Shown one piece after another: positions 26,596 through 35,942 of a DNA stretch of 64,000 bases (within the stretch, counting starts at the first letter, position 1; each line of letters starts with the position of its first letter). Source of the stretch: Hyphomicrobiales bacterium (GTDB lineage Bacteria; Pseudomonadota; Alphaproteobacteria; Rhizobiales; Rhizobiaceae); contig UCCA01000014.1 of assembly GCA_900470805.1 (NCBI GenBank), positions 1 through 64,000 on the forward strand. The letters are read 5' to 3'. Below the pieces are notes generated by a model that had not been told where the DNA came from, did no database searches, and saw nothing but the letters and a program-made list of their open reading frames with translations. A program made the position numbers and the translations under genes.

Positions 26596-27363
26596 ATGAC
26601 AGTTCAACAGGTTGCACGGGCGGCACCTCGGCCACCGCAGCCGATCGGCCTCTCCCACGCATTTTCGGGCGACCATGCGTGGTGTCGCGAACGGATGATG
26701 CTTGCCGACGAGCTTGAGGGCGGTGTTCCGCTGCCCGAGTTCTTCGCGAACGGTGGCTTCGAACGATCAATCAATCGCTATGCCGAGGTTTCGAAGGGCG
26801 AAGATCGTCGCGCCGTCGTCTCGATGTGGTCGCTCTATTATTTCGCCGGACTGACCATTCCCTATATTCTTGCCCGCCGCCTGGCCGGTCAGCTGCTGCC
26901 CGTCGCATTCGAGGAGATGTCGATCGCGCTCAACGACGACGGCCTGCCGCGCGCATTCGGGGTGCATCACCACGGCAGCATCGGTGAAGCGGATAGAGTC
27001 GACGACTTCGGGACCGTCGGCCCGCTGCTCGATTCACATCTCGGAGAGGTCGTTTCCCGCCTCAAGGCGTGCGGCATCGCTCCAAAGCTCTGCTGGAACA
27101 ACGCGGCCGTCTATATCGACTACACGCTGCGCCTGACGGATGCTCATAGCGTTGCCGGGCGCCCCGCCCCCGACCTGCCGCTTTTCGTGCGCGGCTGTCT
27201 TCCCAATGGTGGTCCCAATCCGTTCTGCGGCAGCGTCAAGCAGGTCGAGGACGGCGGGCAGATGATCCAGCGGCGCAAGATCTGCTGCCTCCGCTACATG
27301 CTGCCTGGCGTGCCAAGCTGCGGCAATCGCTGCGCCCTGCCGAGCCAACGCAACCCGCAATAA
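26596..27363 (+). CDS. FhuF-like siderophore-iron reductase
   Basis: A 255-residue protein with a FhuF-type C-terminus: ICCLRYMLPGVPSCGNRC, that is Cys-Cys-x10-Cys-x3-Cys, close to the unusual CC-x10-C-x2-C that binds the [2Fe-2S] cluster in E. coli FhuF. FhuF releases iron from ferric hydroxamate siderophores in the cytoplasm. One extra residue between the last two cysteines differs from E. coli. The middle region (MWSLYYFAGLTIPYILARRL and FEEMSIALNDDGLPRAF) also resembles the family. It is solitary, with no siderophore transporter next to it, and has an IRO-like box upstream. The ribosome site is weak. Confidence 0.83.
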   Translation: MTVQQVARAAPRPPQPIGLSHAFSGDHAWCRERMMLADELEGGVPLPEFFANGGFERSINRYAEVSKGEDRRAVVSMWSLYYFAGLTIPYILARRLAGQLLPVAFEEMSIALNDDGLPRAFGVHHHGSIGEADRVDDFGTVGPLLDSHLGEVVSRLKACGIAPKLCWNNAAVYIDYTLRLTDAHSVAGRPAPDLPLFVRGCLPNGGPNPFCGSVKQVEDGGQMIQRRKICCLRYMLPGVPSCGNRCALPSQRNPQ

Positions 27364-27402
27364 TCTCACCGCATATCCCGCCGCTACGGACCGGCAAAAG
27401 AA

Positions 27403-27428
27403 AACGGCCGGGATCGCTCCCGGCCGTT
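27403..27428 (-). terminator. Intrinsic terminator after dnaA
   Basis: An 11-bp perfect stem (AACGGCCGGGA / TCCCGGCCGTT, tetraloop TCGC on the plus strand). On the minus strand it ends in a T-rich tract (TTTTCTTTTG). It starts 24 bp past the dnaA stop. Confidence 0.88.
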
Positions 27429-27451
27429 GATATCACGCATGAGATCGACGA

Positions 27452-28999
27452 CTATTCGTTGATCAGGCGCTTCAGGAGCTCGATCTCGTGCGACAGCTTG
27501 GTGTCACCCGAAATCAGTTCCTCGATCTTGCGAACGGCGTGCAGCACGGTTGTGTGGTCACGTCCGCCGAAGCGACGGCCGATTTCCGGGAACGAGCGCG
27601 GTGTCAGAGTTTTGGCCAGATACATGGCGATCTGGCGCGGCTTGACGATGACGCGCGTGCGGCGGTTCGAGACCAGTTCCTGGCGCGACACGTTGTAGTG
27701 TCTTGCGACGATGCGCTGGATATCCTCGATACGGACGCGGCGCGGCTCGCCGGAGCCGACCAGATGGGCGAGAAGCTCATCCACACGCTCGATCGACAGG
27801 TTGGGCTCGAAGGAGCGACGGAACAGCAGCTGGTTGAAGGCGCCTTCCAGTTCGCGGCCGCTGGCGGTGATGCTGCGGGCAACGTGGTTGAGAAGCTCGC
27901 TGGAGATTTCCAGCGACGGATCTTCGGTGCGGGCAACCTCGAGGCGACGCTTGAGGATTTCGAGACGCATCTCGTAATCCGGGCCGTCGAGCTCGATGGC
28001 GACGCCACCCTGCAGACGCGAGCGGACGCGGGGATCAAGCGATTCCAGCTCCCACGGGGCGCGATCGGCAGCGACGACGACCTGCTTGGCGCTGTCGAGC
28101 AGCATGTTCAAGAGATGGCAGAACTCGTGCTGGATCATCTTTCCCTGCAGGAACTGCATGTCGTCGATGATCAGAAGGTCGATGTTGCGCAGCGAGTCCT
28201 TCAGGGTCAGCGCATCATTGTCGCGGATCGCGGTTGCGAAGCGCCACATGAAGTATTCCGCCGTCAGATAGACCACGCGCAGCTGGCGCGGGTTCTGCAC
28301 CGCCGCATTGGCGATCGCCTGCAGCAGGTGGGTCTTGCCGAGGCCGACCGTCGAGTGGACGAAGAGCGGGTTGAAGCGCACGGCGCCCTGCCCGGCTTCG
28401 GCAATCGTCTTGGCGGCTGCGAGAGCAACGCGGTTGGAGCTGCCCTCGACAAAGGTGTCGAAGGTGAAGCGGTTATCCAGCGGCGAGCCGAACAGCGGCT
28501 GGCCTGATGTGGCCGGACGGGCTGCTGATGCAGCCGAAACCGCCTGCTGGACGATCTGGCCGGCCTGTTGGGCAACAGGACGGCGGATGGGAGCGACCGA
28601 AGAGGCCGGCTCTTGGGAGGCCGTTTCTTCCGGCTTCGTTGCCGCCCGGGTCGCGGTGCGAACCAGGATTTCGACCTTCAGGATTTCGGAATCTTCCGCC
28701 TGGAAAATGCCGGTGATCATGTCGAGATAACGATTGTTGATCCAGGACTTCAGAAACGTCGTCGGCACCGTCAGGCGCACGACGCTCTTGGAGACCGAAT
28801 GAAGCTTCAGCCGGGCAAACCAGCTTGCATAGACATCCGGGCCGACTTGCGCCTTCAGGCGAGCACTGACTCTTTCAAAAAGTATGCCATTCTTCATGTC
28901 TCCCTTTTCCCCCGCCGCTTCTGGGCAAATAGAGCCTAACGCCTGAGAGACCTTGTCCGAGCTGTCCAAGGCACTCGCCGCCATAGAATTCATGTGCAT
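27452..28999 (-). CDS. dnaA: Chromosomal replication initiator protein DnaA
   Basis: A 515-residue AAA+ initiator. Domain I is at about 36-120 ([22 protein letters not shown]), followed by a variable linker rich in Ala/Gln/Pro (about 125-180). The AAA+ core shows Walker [11 protein letters not shown] (about 212-221) and Walker [11 protein letters not shown] (about 272-281). The C-terminal DNA-binding domain carries [15 protein letters not shown] and [15 protein letters not shown]. The start at 28999 adds about 34 residues before domain I; ATG 28897 is the shorter alternative. Upstream lies 850 bp with no gene and many GANTC sites. Confidence 0.95.
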   Translation of the reverse strand: MHMNSMAASALDSSDKVSQALGSICPEAAGEKGDMKNGILFERVSARLKAQVGPDVYASWFARLKLHSVSKSVVRLTVPTTFLKSWINNRYLDMITGIFQAEDSEILKVEILVRTATRAATKPEETASQEPASSVAPIRRPVAQQAGQIVQQAVSAASAARPATSGQPLFGSPLDNRFTFDTFVEGSSNRVALAAAKTIAEAGQGAVRFNPLFVHSTVGLGKTHLLQAIANAAVQNPRQLRVVYLTAEYFMWRFATAIRDNDALTLKDSLRNIDLLIIDDMQFLQGKMIQHEFCHLLNMLLDSAKQVVVAADRAPWELESLDPRVRSRLQGGVAIELDGPDYEMRLEILKRRLEVARTEDPSLEISSELLNHVARSITASGRELEGAFNQLLFRRSFEPNLSIERVDELLAHLVGSGEPRRVRIEDIQRIVARHYNVSRQELVSNRRTRVIVKPRQIAMYLAKTLTPRSFPEIGRRFGGRDHTTVLHAVRKIEELISGDTKLSHEIELLKRLINE

Positions 29000-29794
29000 A
29001 TTGCCGCCTTATAGTTCCACCGGCCGACCTTAATTGCGGTCGCCCGATCAATTCCCCGCTTATGACCCTGCAGCAGCACCCTCATGCTCTACTGCCGGCC
29101 GGTTCACTCAAACGCGTGCCTCATAACAAGAGGCGACTGTCGGAGGGCAAGCCGATCCGCTTCATGCGGTCCTGTGCTTCCCGTCTCCTACCGATGCTCG
29201 TTCCTCGTCCATCGAACATCGGCCCTGCCTGCGTATGTCTTCTCCTTCCGAGCGCACGCCTCGCGTGCAAGTCTCAAAAAAAGCGCACAGGAGATCTCAG
29301 TCCGCGGCAGCCACAGCCGCGGTCCAACCTGCACCAGTGCGTGAAAATCCGGAGGTCGAAACTTCCGTAACAAAAGGCACAAAGCAATCAGCCTGCCAGC
29401 GTGGCAGTTTCAGACCAGCCTTAAAACAGGTGATGTCCGAGCCCCTTGTTGAGAGGCATTTAGGCAGGATCGGGGGTCGAGATCAACGGTGATATTTCCG
29501 CAAAATTAAGCACAGCCGGTTGACTCCGGCGGCAGATTTAGGGCGGTGCACAAGTACCAAAAAAGAATCGCTTTTGAATCAAGGAGATTCAGGAAACCGG
29601 CAATTTTGACACGCATAAAAAGAAAAAAAGAAAAAAGCCGCTTGACTCGTTTCAGACCCCGCAACGGAAGGTCCGAGTCTATCCGGCTGAGAGCAACCTG
29701 ATGCAAGTATCTGATTTTGCTATGTTTTTCGTGTCATTCGTTCGACATGAAATCGTCGCCGAATTAACCATAGCAGGCGCGGCAGACAGAATCG
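29000..29794. other. Long non-coding region upstream of dnaA
   Basis: About 795 bp between the dnaA start and the rpsT terminator has no convincing gene on either strand. Short frames in it lack ribosome sites and codon bias. Its left 400 bp is of ordinary composition; 29480-29720 is distinctly A/T-rich with A-tracts (for example around 29611-29637). It includes seven GANTC sites at 29522-29793 and a TGCCA-GCG-TGGCA hairpin near 29394. No DnaA box of the TTATCCACA type was seen. It must hold the dnaA promoter and could hide a small RNA. Confidence 0.6.
29522..29793. promoter_or_regulatory. Cluster of GANTC (CcrM methylation) sites
   Basis: GANTC occurs at 29522, 29565, 29576, 29586, 29644, 29675 and 29789: seven in 272 bp, where about one is expected by chance. 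Two of them form TGAATC-AAGGA-GATTCA at 29575-29591. In alphaproteobacteria CcrM methylates GANTC in a cell-cycle-dependent way, and methylation state influences dnaA expression in Caulobacter. A similar role here is inference. Confidence 0.6.
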
Positions 29795-29820
29795 AAAAAG
29801 CCCGACAAAGTTGCCGGGCT
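29795..29820 (-). terminator. Intrinsic terminator after rpsT
   Basis: On the minus strand, AGCCCG / CGGGCT stem with a 10-nt loop, which can extend inward by G-C pairs, is followed by TTTTC. It starts 31 bp after the rpsT stop. Confidence 0.87.
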
Positions 29821-29850
29821 AATCATATAGTAGGTTTTCTTAACGAAAGC

Positions 29851-30129
29851 TTACGCGGTCGCTGCGACCGACAGAGCCTTCACACGAGCAGCGAGGCGCG
29901 AGACCTTGCGGGATGCCGTGTTGGCGTGAAGAACGCCCTTGCTTGCGGCGCGTGCCAGTTCCGGCTGCGCGACCAGGAAAGCTTCCTTGGCCTTGGCAGC
30001 ATCACCGGATGCGAGTGCTTCTTCGACCTGACGAACATACGTGCGAACGCGCGAACGACGAGCCTTGTTGACGTCGGTACGGCGGGCGATCTTGCGGGTC
30101 GCTTTTTTCGCCGAAGTTGTATTGGCCAT
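29851..30129 (-). CDS. rpsT: 30S ribosomal protein S20
   Basis: A 92-residue, strongly basic, helical protein of the small subunit that binds 16S rRNA. The N-terminus [26 protein letters not shown] pattern and the C-terminal [22 protein letters not shown] signature identify S20. The start at ATG 30129 matches the family; a longer in-frame upstream start has no support. It is followed by a strong terminator, so it is not transcribed into the dnaA upstream region. Confidence 0.97.
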   Translation of the reverse strand: MANTTSAKKATRKIARRTDVNKARRSRVRTYVRQVEEALASGDAAKAKEAFLVAQPELARAASKGVLHANTASRKVSRLAARVKALSVAATA

Positions 30130-30319
30130 GGATGCCTCTCTCAAGAATTCGAACAAACTCCGCAACCGCCGCGGGCCTTGCGGCCAATTCCTACACAGCA
30201 ATGCGGGAGCATTATCGGAAAACCGGACTGGCTTCCCGAACCTTGGGCGGGCATATAACCCTAAAGCCGACCGGCGTCAACGCGCATTTTGAAGGAACCG
30301 CCGCCTTTTCCATTCGGGC

Positions 30320-31093
30320 TCAGCGGTTCTTGAAGGCGGGTTTACGCTTTTCCATGAAGGCTGTCATGCCCTCCTTCTGGTCTTGTGTCGAAAACAGACT
30401 GTGGAACAGGCGGCGCTCGAAACGGAGCCCTTCTTCCAGCGTCGTCTCCAGCGCGCGGTTGACCGCCTCCTTGGCCATCAGCACCGAGGGGCGTGACAGC
30501 GAGGCGATCCTGGCCGCCGCTTCCAGCGCCTCGTCGAGCAGCCGCTCGGGCGCCACCACACGCGATACAAGTCCTGACCGCTCCGCTTCCGCGGCATCCA
30601 TCATCCGGCCGGTGAGGATCAGGTCCATCGCCTTGGCCTTGCCGACAGCACGGGTGAGGCGCTGCGAACCGCCCATCCCGGGAATGATGCCGAGCGTGAT
30701 CTCCGGCTGGCCGAACTTCGCGGTTTCCGAGGCGATGATGAAGTCACAGATCATCGCCAGCTCGCAGCCGCCGCCGAGGGCAAAACCGCTGACGGCGGCA
30801 ATCACCGGCTTGCGAACCTTCGCGACGTCATCCCAGCCGCCAAGAAAATTGCTGCCGTAGACGTCGGCGAAGTCGAGCGGCTGCATTTCCTTGATATCGG
30901 CGCCGGCGGCGAAGGCGCGCTCGGAACCCGTCAACACGATGGCGCCGATGCCGTCATCAGCCTCGAAGGCGGCATGTGCCCGCAGCAGTTCCATCAGCAC
31001 CGTGGAATTCAGCGCGTTCAGCGCTTGCGGCCGGTTGAGCGTGATGAGGCCGACAGGACCACGGGTTTCGACGATCAGCGTTTCATAGGGCAT
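30320..31093 (-). CDS. Enoyl-CoA hydratase
   Basis: A 257-residue crotonase-fold enzyme that hydrates trans-2-enoyl-CoA in fatty-acid beta-oxidation. The oxyanion-hole segment AAGADIKEM (about 62-70), [12 protein letters not shown] with catalytic Glu (about 107-118) and [19 protein letters not shown] with the second Glu (about 128-146) are intact. It stands next to mutM on the same strand (33-bp gap) and upstream of rpsT, a placement typical for Rhizobiaceae. Chain-length preference is unknown. Confidence 0.95.
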   Translation of the reverse strand: MPYETLIVETRGPVGLITLNRPQALNALNSTVLMELLRAHAAFEADDGIGAIVLTGSERAFAAGADIKEMQPLDFADVYGSNFLGGWDDVAKVRKPVIAAVSGFALGGGCELAMICDFIIASETAKFGQPEITLGIIPGMGGSQRLTRAVGKAKAMDLILTGRMMDAAEAERSGLVSRVVAPERLLDEALEAAARIASLSRPSVLMAKEAVNRALETTLEEGLRFERRLFHSLFSTQDQKEGMTAFMEKRKPAFKNR

Positions 31094-31126
31094 GGGCTTC
31101 CTCCCGGTGGAACAGTGTCGATCTGG

Positions 31127-32017
31127 CTAGATCTGGCAGACGGGGCAATAGAAGGTGGAGCGGCCCGCCTGGACGATGCGGGCAACGGTACCGCCGCAAT
31201 CGGGGGTACGGCAAGGCTGGCCTTCGCGATCATAGACAGAGAAGGAGTGCTGGAAATAGCCGAGCGAGCCATCGGTCTGGATATGATCGCGCAGCGACGA
31301 GCCGCCGGCGAGGATGGCATCGGCGATGACGTCGCGGATCGAGGCGACCAAGAGCTCCATCTGTTTTGTCGGTTTTCCCGTTTTCGTCACCAGCGTGGCG
31401 GCGGCGCGTGTCGGCTTCAGGTGGGAGCGCCACAGCGCCTCGCAGACATATATATTGCCGAGGCCGGCGATGTTTTTCTGGTCGAGCAGCGCACTCTTCA
31501 GCGGCTGCGCCTTGCCAACGAAGCGCTCGGCGAGATAGGCGGCGCTCAGCGTGTTGCCCGTGGGCTCGGGGCCCAATCCATAGAGAAAGGGATTGATATC
31601 GAGTGCGGTGCGCGCGGCCATGTCCATGAAGCCGAAGCGGCGTGGGTCATTATAGATGACGCGGCTGATGCCGCCCGGTCCCTCCAGATGGAATATCGCG
31701 TGGTCGTGCTTCTCATCCTTCGAGCGCGGATGGTGGAATTCGCCTGGCGTCTCAACGATCGGACCGTTTTCGATCCGGAAGGAGCCGGACATGCCAAGAT
31801 GCGAGATGATGGTGTTGCCATCATCCAGATCGATCAGAAGATATTTGGCGCGGCGGCCGAGAGAGACGATGGTACGGCCGGAGGCTTTCTCACCGAACGC
31901 CTCTGGAAAGGGGAAGCGCAGATTACCGCGGCGCAGCTCCAGTCTGACGATGCGCGCACCTTCCATGGTGGGTGCAAGTCCACGTTTGACGGTTTCGACT
32001 TCTGGCAATTCCGGCAT
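31127..32017 (-). CDS. mutM: Formamidopyrimidine-DNA glycosylase (Fpg)
   Basis: A 296-residue base-excision repair enzyme removing 8-oxoguanine and ring-opened purines. The N-terminus [13 protein letters not shown] supplies the catalytic Pro (after Met removal) and Glu; a conserved Lys sits near [18 protein letters not shown] marks the helix-two-turn-helix; and a C-terminal zinc finger closes it (CRTPDCGG ... FYCPVCQ). The start at ATG 32017 is set by the invariant PELPE. It is divergent from ubiE and precedes the enoyl-CoA hydratase gene. Confidence 0.97.
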   Translation of the reverse strand: MPELPEVETVKRGLAPTMEGARIVRLELRRGNLRFPFPEAFGEKASGRTIVSLGRRAKYLLIDLDDGNTIISHLGMSGSFRIENGPIVETPGEFHHPRSKDEKHDHAIFHLEGPGGISRVIYNDPRRFGFMDMAARTALDINPFLYGLGPEPTGNTLSAAYLAERFVGKAQPLKSALLDQKNIAGLGNIYVCEALWRSHLKPTRAAATLVTKTGKPTKQMELLVASIRDVIADAILAGGSSLRDHIQTDGSLGYFQHSFSVYDREGQPCRTPDCGGTVARIVQAGRSTFYCPVCQI

Positions 32018-32166
32018 CTTAACCCATCTATATCGAACATGTTTCAACCGTCCGCAATGTGCGCTATAGCGCCAAGGTGTCGCGGACAGGACCGTGGCAA
32101 CAGATAGCGCCGCCGGCCCGTTTTCGCTATGGTCGCCGCGTTGATTTAAGAGATTGGAGTCGTTCG

Positions 32167-32943
32167 ATGTCAGACAGCCGCACCTCCGCCGAAGGCGGCA
32201 TGGAAACATCCTACGGCTTCCGCGAAGTGGCGGGCGGCGAAAAGCAGGGCCTCGTCAACGACGTCTTCCACAAGGTCGCCAAGCGCTACGACATCATGAA
32301 CGACGTCATGTCGGTCGGCATGCACCGCGTCTGGAAGGATGCGATGATTTCGGCGTTGAACCCGCGCAAGGAGCCCGACTACAAGACGCTCGACGTCGCC
32401 GGCGGCACCGGCGACATCGCGTTTCGCATCATCGAAGCCTCGAACCGGATGGCGCACTCCACCGTGCTCGACATCAACGGCTCGATGCTCGCGGTCGGCG
32501 CCGAGCGCGCCGCCAAGAAGAAGCTCTCCGACAATCTGACCTTCGTCGAGGCCAACGCCGAGGACCTGCCGTTCGAGGCCAACAGCTTTGACGCCTATAC
32601 GATCGCCTTCGGTATCCGAAACGTGCCGCGCATCGACGTGGCGCTCAGCGAGGCTTATCGCGTGCTGAAGCGCGGCGGCCGGCTGCTGGTACTGGAGTTC
32701 TCTGAAGTCGAGATGCCACTTCTCGACCGCGTCTACGAGACCTGGTCGTTCAACGCCATTCCGAAGTTCGGCAAGGCGATCACCGGCGATGCCGAACCCT
32801 ACCAGTATCTGGTCGAATCCATCCGCAAGTTCCCGAACCAGGAAAACTTCGCGGCGATGATCCGCGACGCCGGTTTTTCGCGCGTCAACTATACGAATTA
32901 CACCGGTGGTATTGCAGCGTTGCACTCCGGCTGGAAGATTTAA
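32167..32943 (+). CDS. ubiE: Ubiquinone/menaquinone biosynthesis C-methyltransferase UbiE
   Basis: A 258-residue SAM-dependent C-methyltransferase for the quinone ring. UbiE signatures are [18 protein letters not shown] (about 40-57), the SAM motif [12 protein letters not shown] (about 74-85) and [27 protein letters not shown] (split over about 143-169). ATG 32167 has GGAG upstream at about 32155. It is followed 6 bp later by ubiB, so both ubiquinone genes form one operon ended by the hairpin at 34530. Confidence 0.97.
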   Translation: MSDSRTSAEGGMETSYGFREVAGGEKQGLVNDVFHKVAKRYDIMNDVMSVGMHRVWKDAMISALNPRKEPDYKTLDVAGGTGDIAFRIIEASNRMAHSTVLDINGSMLAVGAERAAKKKLSDNLTFVEANAEDLPFEANSFDAYTIAFGIRNVPRIDVALSEAYRVLKRGGRLLVLEFSEVEMPLLDRVYETWSFNAIPKFGKAITGDAEPYQYLVESIRKFPNQENFAAMIRDAGFSRVNYTNYTGGIAALHSGWKI

Positions 32944-32949
32944 GCCGGG

Positions 32950-34524
32950 ATGAGCACCGTTTCCGCCTATTTCCAGCTCTGGCGAGTCGGCTGGATCCTC
33001 GTGCGCGAAGGCGTGATCTCGGCATTGCCTTCCGACGAGCTGCCGCCATCGGTGGCGGCTGCAAAATCCTTTGTCGGCATGTTCGCGCGCAAGCGCGCCA
33101 AGACGCAGAAGCGCAGCGACCGGCTATCCAAGGCTGTCGAGCGGCTGGGGCCGTCCTATGTGAAGATCGGCCAGTTCCTGGCAACACGTCCCGACGTCGT
33201 CGGCGTCGAGTTTGCCGATGACCTGTCGCAGCTTCAGGACCAGATGGCATTTTTTCCGGATGTGGCTGCCAAGGCCAGCATCACCGGTTCGCTCGGCCGG
33301 CCGATCGACGAACTCTATGCCAGCTTCGGCGAGCCGATCGCCGCCGCCTCGATCGCGCAGGTGCATCCGGCCGAGGTGATGACGCCGCAAGGGCGCAAGA
33401 AGGTCGCGGTCAAGGTGGTACGGCCCGGCGTGCGCCAGCGCTTCACCCACGACATCGAGGCAATGTATCTCGTTGCCCACCTGCAGGAGCGCTTCATGCC
33501 CTCCAGCCGGCGCCTGAAGCCGGTTGAGGTCACGAAGACGCTGGAGCAGACCACCAAGGTCGAGATGGATCTCAGGCTGGAAGCTGCAGCGCTTTCGGAG
33601 ATCGCCGAGAACACGCAGAACGATCCGGGATTCCGGGTCCCTGCTGTCGACTGGGAGCGCACCGGCCGCGACGTCATCACCATGGAGTGGATCGACGGCG
33701 TCAAGATGTCCGATGTCGAGGGACTGAAGGCCGCCGGCCACGATCTCAACGCGCTGGCCGACACGCTGATCCAGTCGTTCCTGCGCCATACGCTGCGCGA
33801 CGGCTTCTTCCATGCCGACATGCATCCGGGCAATCTGTTCGTCGATCCGAAGGGGATGATCGTCGCCGTTGACATGGGTATCGTCGGGCGCCTCGGAAAG
33901 AAGGAGCGCCGCTTCCTCGCCGAGATCCTCTACGGCTTCATCACTCGCGACTATATCCGAGTCGCGGAAGTGCATTTCGAGGCCGGTTACGTGCCCGGCC
34001 ACCACAATGTCGAGAGCTTCGCGCAGGCCATCCGGGCGATCGGCGAGCCGATCCACGGGCAGCCGGCCGAGACGATCTCGATGGGCAAACTGCTGACGCT
34101 GCTGTTCGAAGTGACCGAGCTGTTCGACATGGCCGCACGGCCGGAGCTGGTGATGCTGCAGAAGACGATGGTCGTGGTCGAGGGCGTCGCCCGTATTCTC
34201 AACCCGCGCTTCAACATGTGGAAGGCTTCGGAACCTGTTGTCGGCGAATGGATCCGCAACAATCTTGGGCCGAAGCGGATCGCCACCGATATCAAGGATG
34301 GGCTGAAGGCTGCGTTGAAGCTCGCCGAAGCAGCACCCGAGATCGCCGCCAAGACGGAGAAGTTCCACCACGAACTGCTCAGGATGAGCGAGAACGGCCT
34401 GCGGTTCGACGCTGACACCGCCGAGGCGATCGGCAAGTCGGAAGCCCGCCACAGCCGCTCCGGGCGGCTGGCATTGTGGGTGATCGCGCTGGCGCTGATC
34501 TATATCGCCTGGGTGGTCACCTGA
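32950..34524 (+). CDS. ubiB: Ubiquinone biosynthesis kinase-like protein UbiB
   Basis: A 524-residue ABC1/ADCK-family atypical kinase required for ubiquinone synthesis. The KxGQ motif is seen in YVKIGQFLATRPD (about 72-84), the alanine-rich loop in AAASIAQVHPAE (about 133-144), and kinase-like DMHPGNLFVD and VDMGIVGRL segments at about 293-318. A C-terminal hydrophobic helix (LALWVIALALIYIAWVV) anchors it to the membrane. Coupled to ubiE. In relatives coaBC follows directly; here a terminator and eight other genes intervene. Confidence 0.96.
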   Translation: MSTVSAYFQLWRVGWILVREGVISALPSDELPPSVAAAKSFVGMFARKRAKTQKRSDRLSKAVERLGPSYVKIGQFLATRPDVVGVEFADDLSQLQDQMAFFPDVAAKASITGSLGRPIDELYASFGEPIAAASIAQVHPAEVMTPQGRKKVAVKVVRPGVRQRFTHDIEAMYLVAHLQERFMPSSRRLKPVEVTKTLEQTTKVEMDLRLEAAALSEIAENTQNDPGFRVPAVDWERTGRDVITMEWIDGVKMSDVEGLKAAGHDLNALADTLIQSFLRHTLRDGFFHADMHPGNLFVDPKGMIVAVDMGIVGRLGKKERRFLAEILYGFITRDYIRVAEVHFEAGYVPGHHNVESFAQAIRAIGEPIHGQPAETISMGKLLTLLFEVTELFDMAARPELVMLQKTMVVVEGVARILNPRFNMWKASEPVVGEWIRNNLGPKRIATDIKDGLKAALKLAEAAPEIAAKTEKFHHELLRMSENGLRFDADTAEAIGKSEARHSRSGRLALWVIALALIYIAWVVT

Positions 34525-34529
34525 CCGGC

Positions 34530-34556
34530 GGGCGCTTCCTGATGAAGCGCCCTTTC
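34530..34556 (+). terminator. Terminator of the ubiE-ubiB operon
   Basis: A 9-bp perfect stem (GGGCGCTTC / GAAGCGCCC) with a CTGAT loop is followed by TTTCT. It lies 5 bp past the ubiB stop. Confidence 0.8.
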
Positions 34557-34563
34557 TCCGCGC

Positions 34564-35847
34564 CTAGCGTCGCGACAGCTTTGCGGCGCCGAGAGCCGCG
34601 ACCATGCCGAGCGCCAGAAGCGTGAGCGCAAAGATCACCACGGCCTTCCAGCCGTCCGCACCCCAGAAATAGCCGCCGACGGAGCCGGCGACGCTCGATC
34701 CGAGATAGTACGACAGGAGATAAAGCGCCGATGCGTGGCCCTTGGTGCCGCGTGCCAGACGGCCGACCAGCGCGCTTGCGACCGAGTGGGCGATGAAGAA
34801 GCCCGAGGTCAATAGCACGATGCCGAGAATGATCAGCGGCAGCGAGGCGGACAGCGTCATCGCCACGCCGGTCATCGACAGCGCGATCCCGGCCGGTAGC
34901 ACCACGAAGTGGCCGAAGCGATCACCGAGCAGGCCGGCGATCCACGACCCGGCGATGCCGAAGACGTAGACCGTGAAGATCAGGCCGAGCTCGGTCTGGT
35001 TCAGGCTGTAGGGCGCCTCGACGAGGCGGAAGCCGATGTAGTTGTAGACCGTCACGAAGGTGCCCATGGCGAGGAAGCCGATGGAAAACAGCAGCGGCAG
35101 CGCCGGATTGCTGATGTGGCCGACCCAGGCGCCGATGTGGAAGCGGGCATTGAAGCCCTTGCGCGGGGTGAAATTGCGCGAGGCGGGCAGCAGCAGGAAG
35201 AAGCCCACGGCGGCGGCAAGGCCAATAACGCCGAGTGCTCCAAGCGCGATCCGCCATGAGAAAAACTCAGCCAGCATGCCTGTGACGACGCGGCCGGCCA
35301 TGCCGCCGAAAGCGTTGCCGGCGATATAGAGGCCCATCGAGGCGCCGAGGCCACGGGGATCGATTTCCTCCGAGAGATAGGCCATGGCGACGGCCGGAAC
35401 GCCGCCGAGAAGCAGGCCTTCCAGAGCGCGAATGACCAGAAGCGCATGCCAGCTGGAAACCAGTGCGCAGGCGATGGTGCAGATCGCGGCGCCGAGCAGC
35501 GAGAAAAACATCAGGCTGCGGCGGGGAAAGCTTTCGGAGACGGCGGCGGCGCAAAAGATCGCGAAGGCCAGCAGGCCGGTGGATAGCGACAGCGACAGCG
35601 AGCTTGCGGCCGGGCTGATCGCGAAATGCTCGGCGAAGATCGGCATCAGCGGCTGGACGCAATAGAGCAGCGAAAAAGTGGCGAAGCCGGAGAGGAAGAG
35701 CGCAATGCTGGCGCGGCGATAAGCCGGCGTGCCACGCACCAGGAACTGTTTTTCCCGCGGCTCGATCGCCTCGCTGGGAACGATCTTGAGATTTGGGCGG
35801 GAGGGAATGTCGAGAATGTCTGTCTGCTTGTCTGCTGCGCGTTGCAT
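34564..35847 (-). CDS. MFS transporter, YnfM-like
   Basis: A 427-residue major-facilitator protein with a hydrophilic N-terminus of about 50 residues and about 12 membrane segments (ASIALFLSGFATFSLLYCVQPL is the first). The conserved loop GFDR-type motif appears modified as LLGDRFGH in the second half. The layout resembles the YnfM/inner-membrane MFS group, whose substrates are mostly unknown. ATG 35847 is preferred over a longer start. It is divergent from a LysR gene (95-bp gap), the common regulator-target pairing. Confidence 0.88.
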   Translation of the reverse strand: MQRAADKQTDILDIPSRPNLKIVPSEAIEPREKQFLVRGTPAYRRASIALFLSGFATFSLLYCVQPLMPIFAEHFAISPAASSLSLSLSTGLLAFAIFCAAAVSESFPRRSLMFFSLLGAAICTIACALVSSWHALLVIRALEGLLLGGVPAVAMAYLSEEIDPRGLGASMGLYIAGNAFGGMAGRVVTGMLAEFFSWRIALGALGVIGLAAAVGFFLLLPASRNFTPRKGFNARFHIGAWVGHISNPALPLLFSIGFLAMGTFVTVYNYIGFRLVEAPYSLNQTELGLIFTVYVFGIAGSWIAGLLGDRFGHFVVLPAGIALSMTGVAMTLSASLPLIILGIVLLTSGFFIAHSVASALVGRLARGTKGHASALYLLSYYLGSSVAGSVGGYFWGADGWKAVVIFALTLLALGMVAALGAAKLSRR

Positions 35848-35895
35848 TGGGAACCAACCTTTCACGCAGCTTGATCTAGCCAAGCCGACATCATT

Positions 35896-35911
35896 TGTCC
35901 AATATATGACA
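35896..35911. promoter_or_regulatory. Possible LysR operator half-site pair in the MFS/LysR gap
   Basis: TGTC-N8-GACA with an AT-rich centre lies in the middle of the 95-bp divergent gap. LysR proteins usually bind such interrupted palindromes between their own gene and the target. Short arms make this tentative. Confidence 0.3.
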
Positions 35912-35942
35912 CTGGCATTCTTGATAGGTTTTGGAGATACCG

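Noticed and set aside
29000..29850. Chromosomal origin at dnaA
   Set aside because: No DnaA boxes recognised; in rhizobia the origin is usually near hemE. Kept only as a possibility to test.
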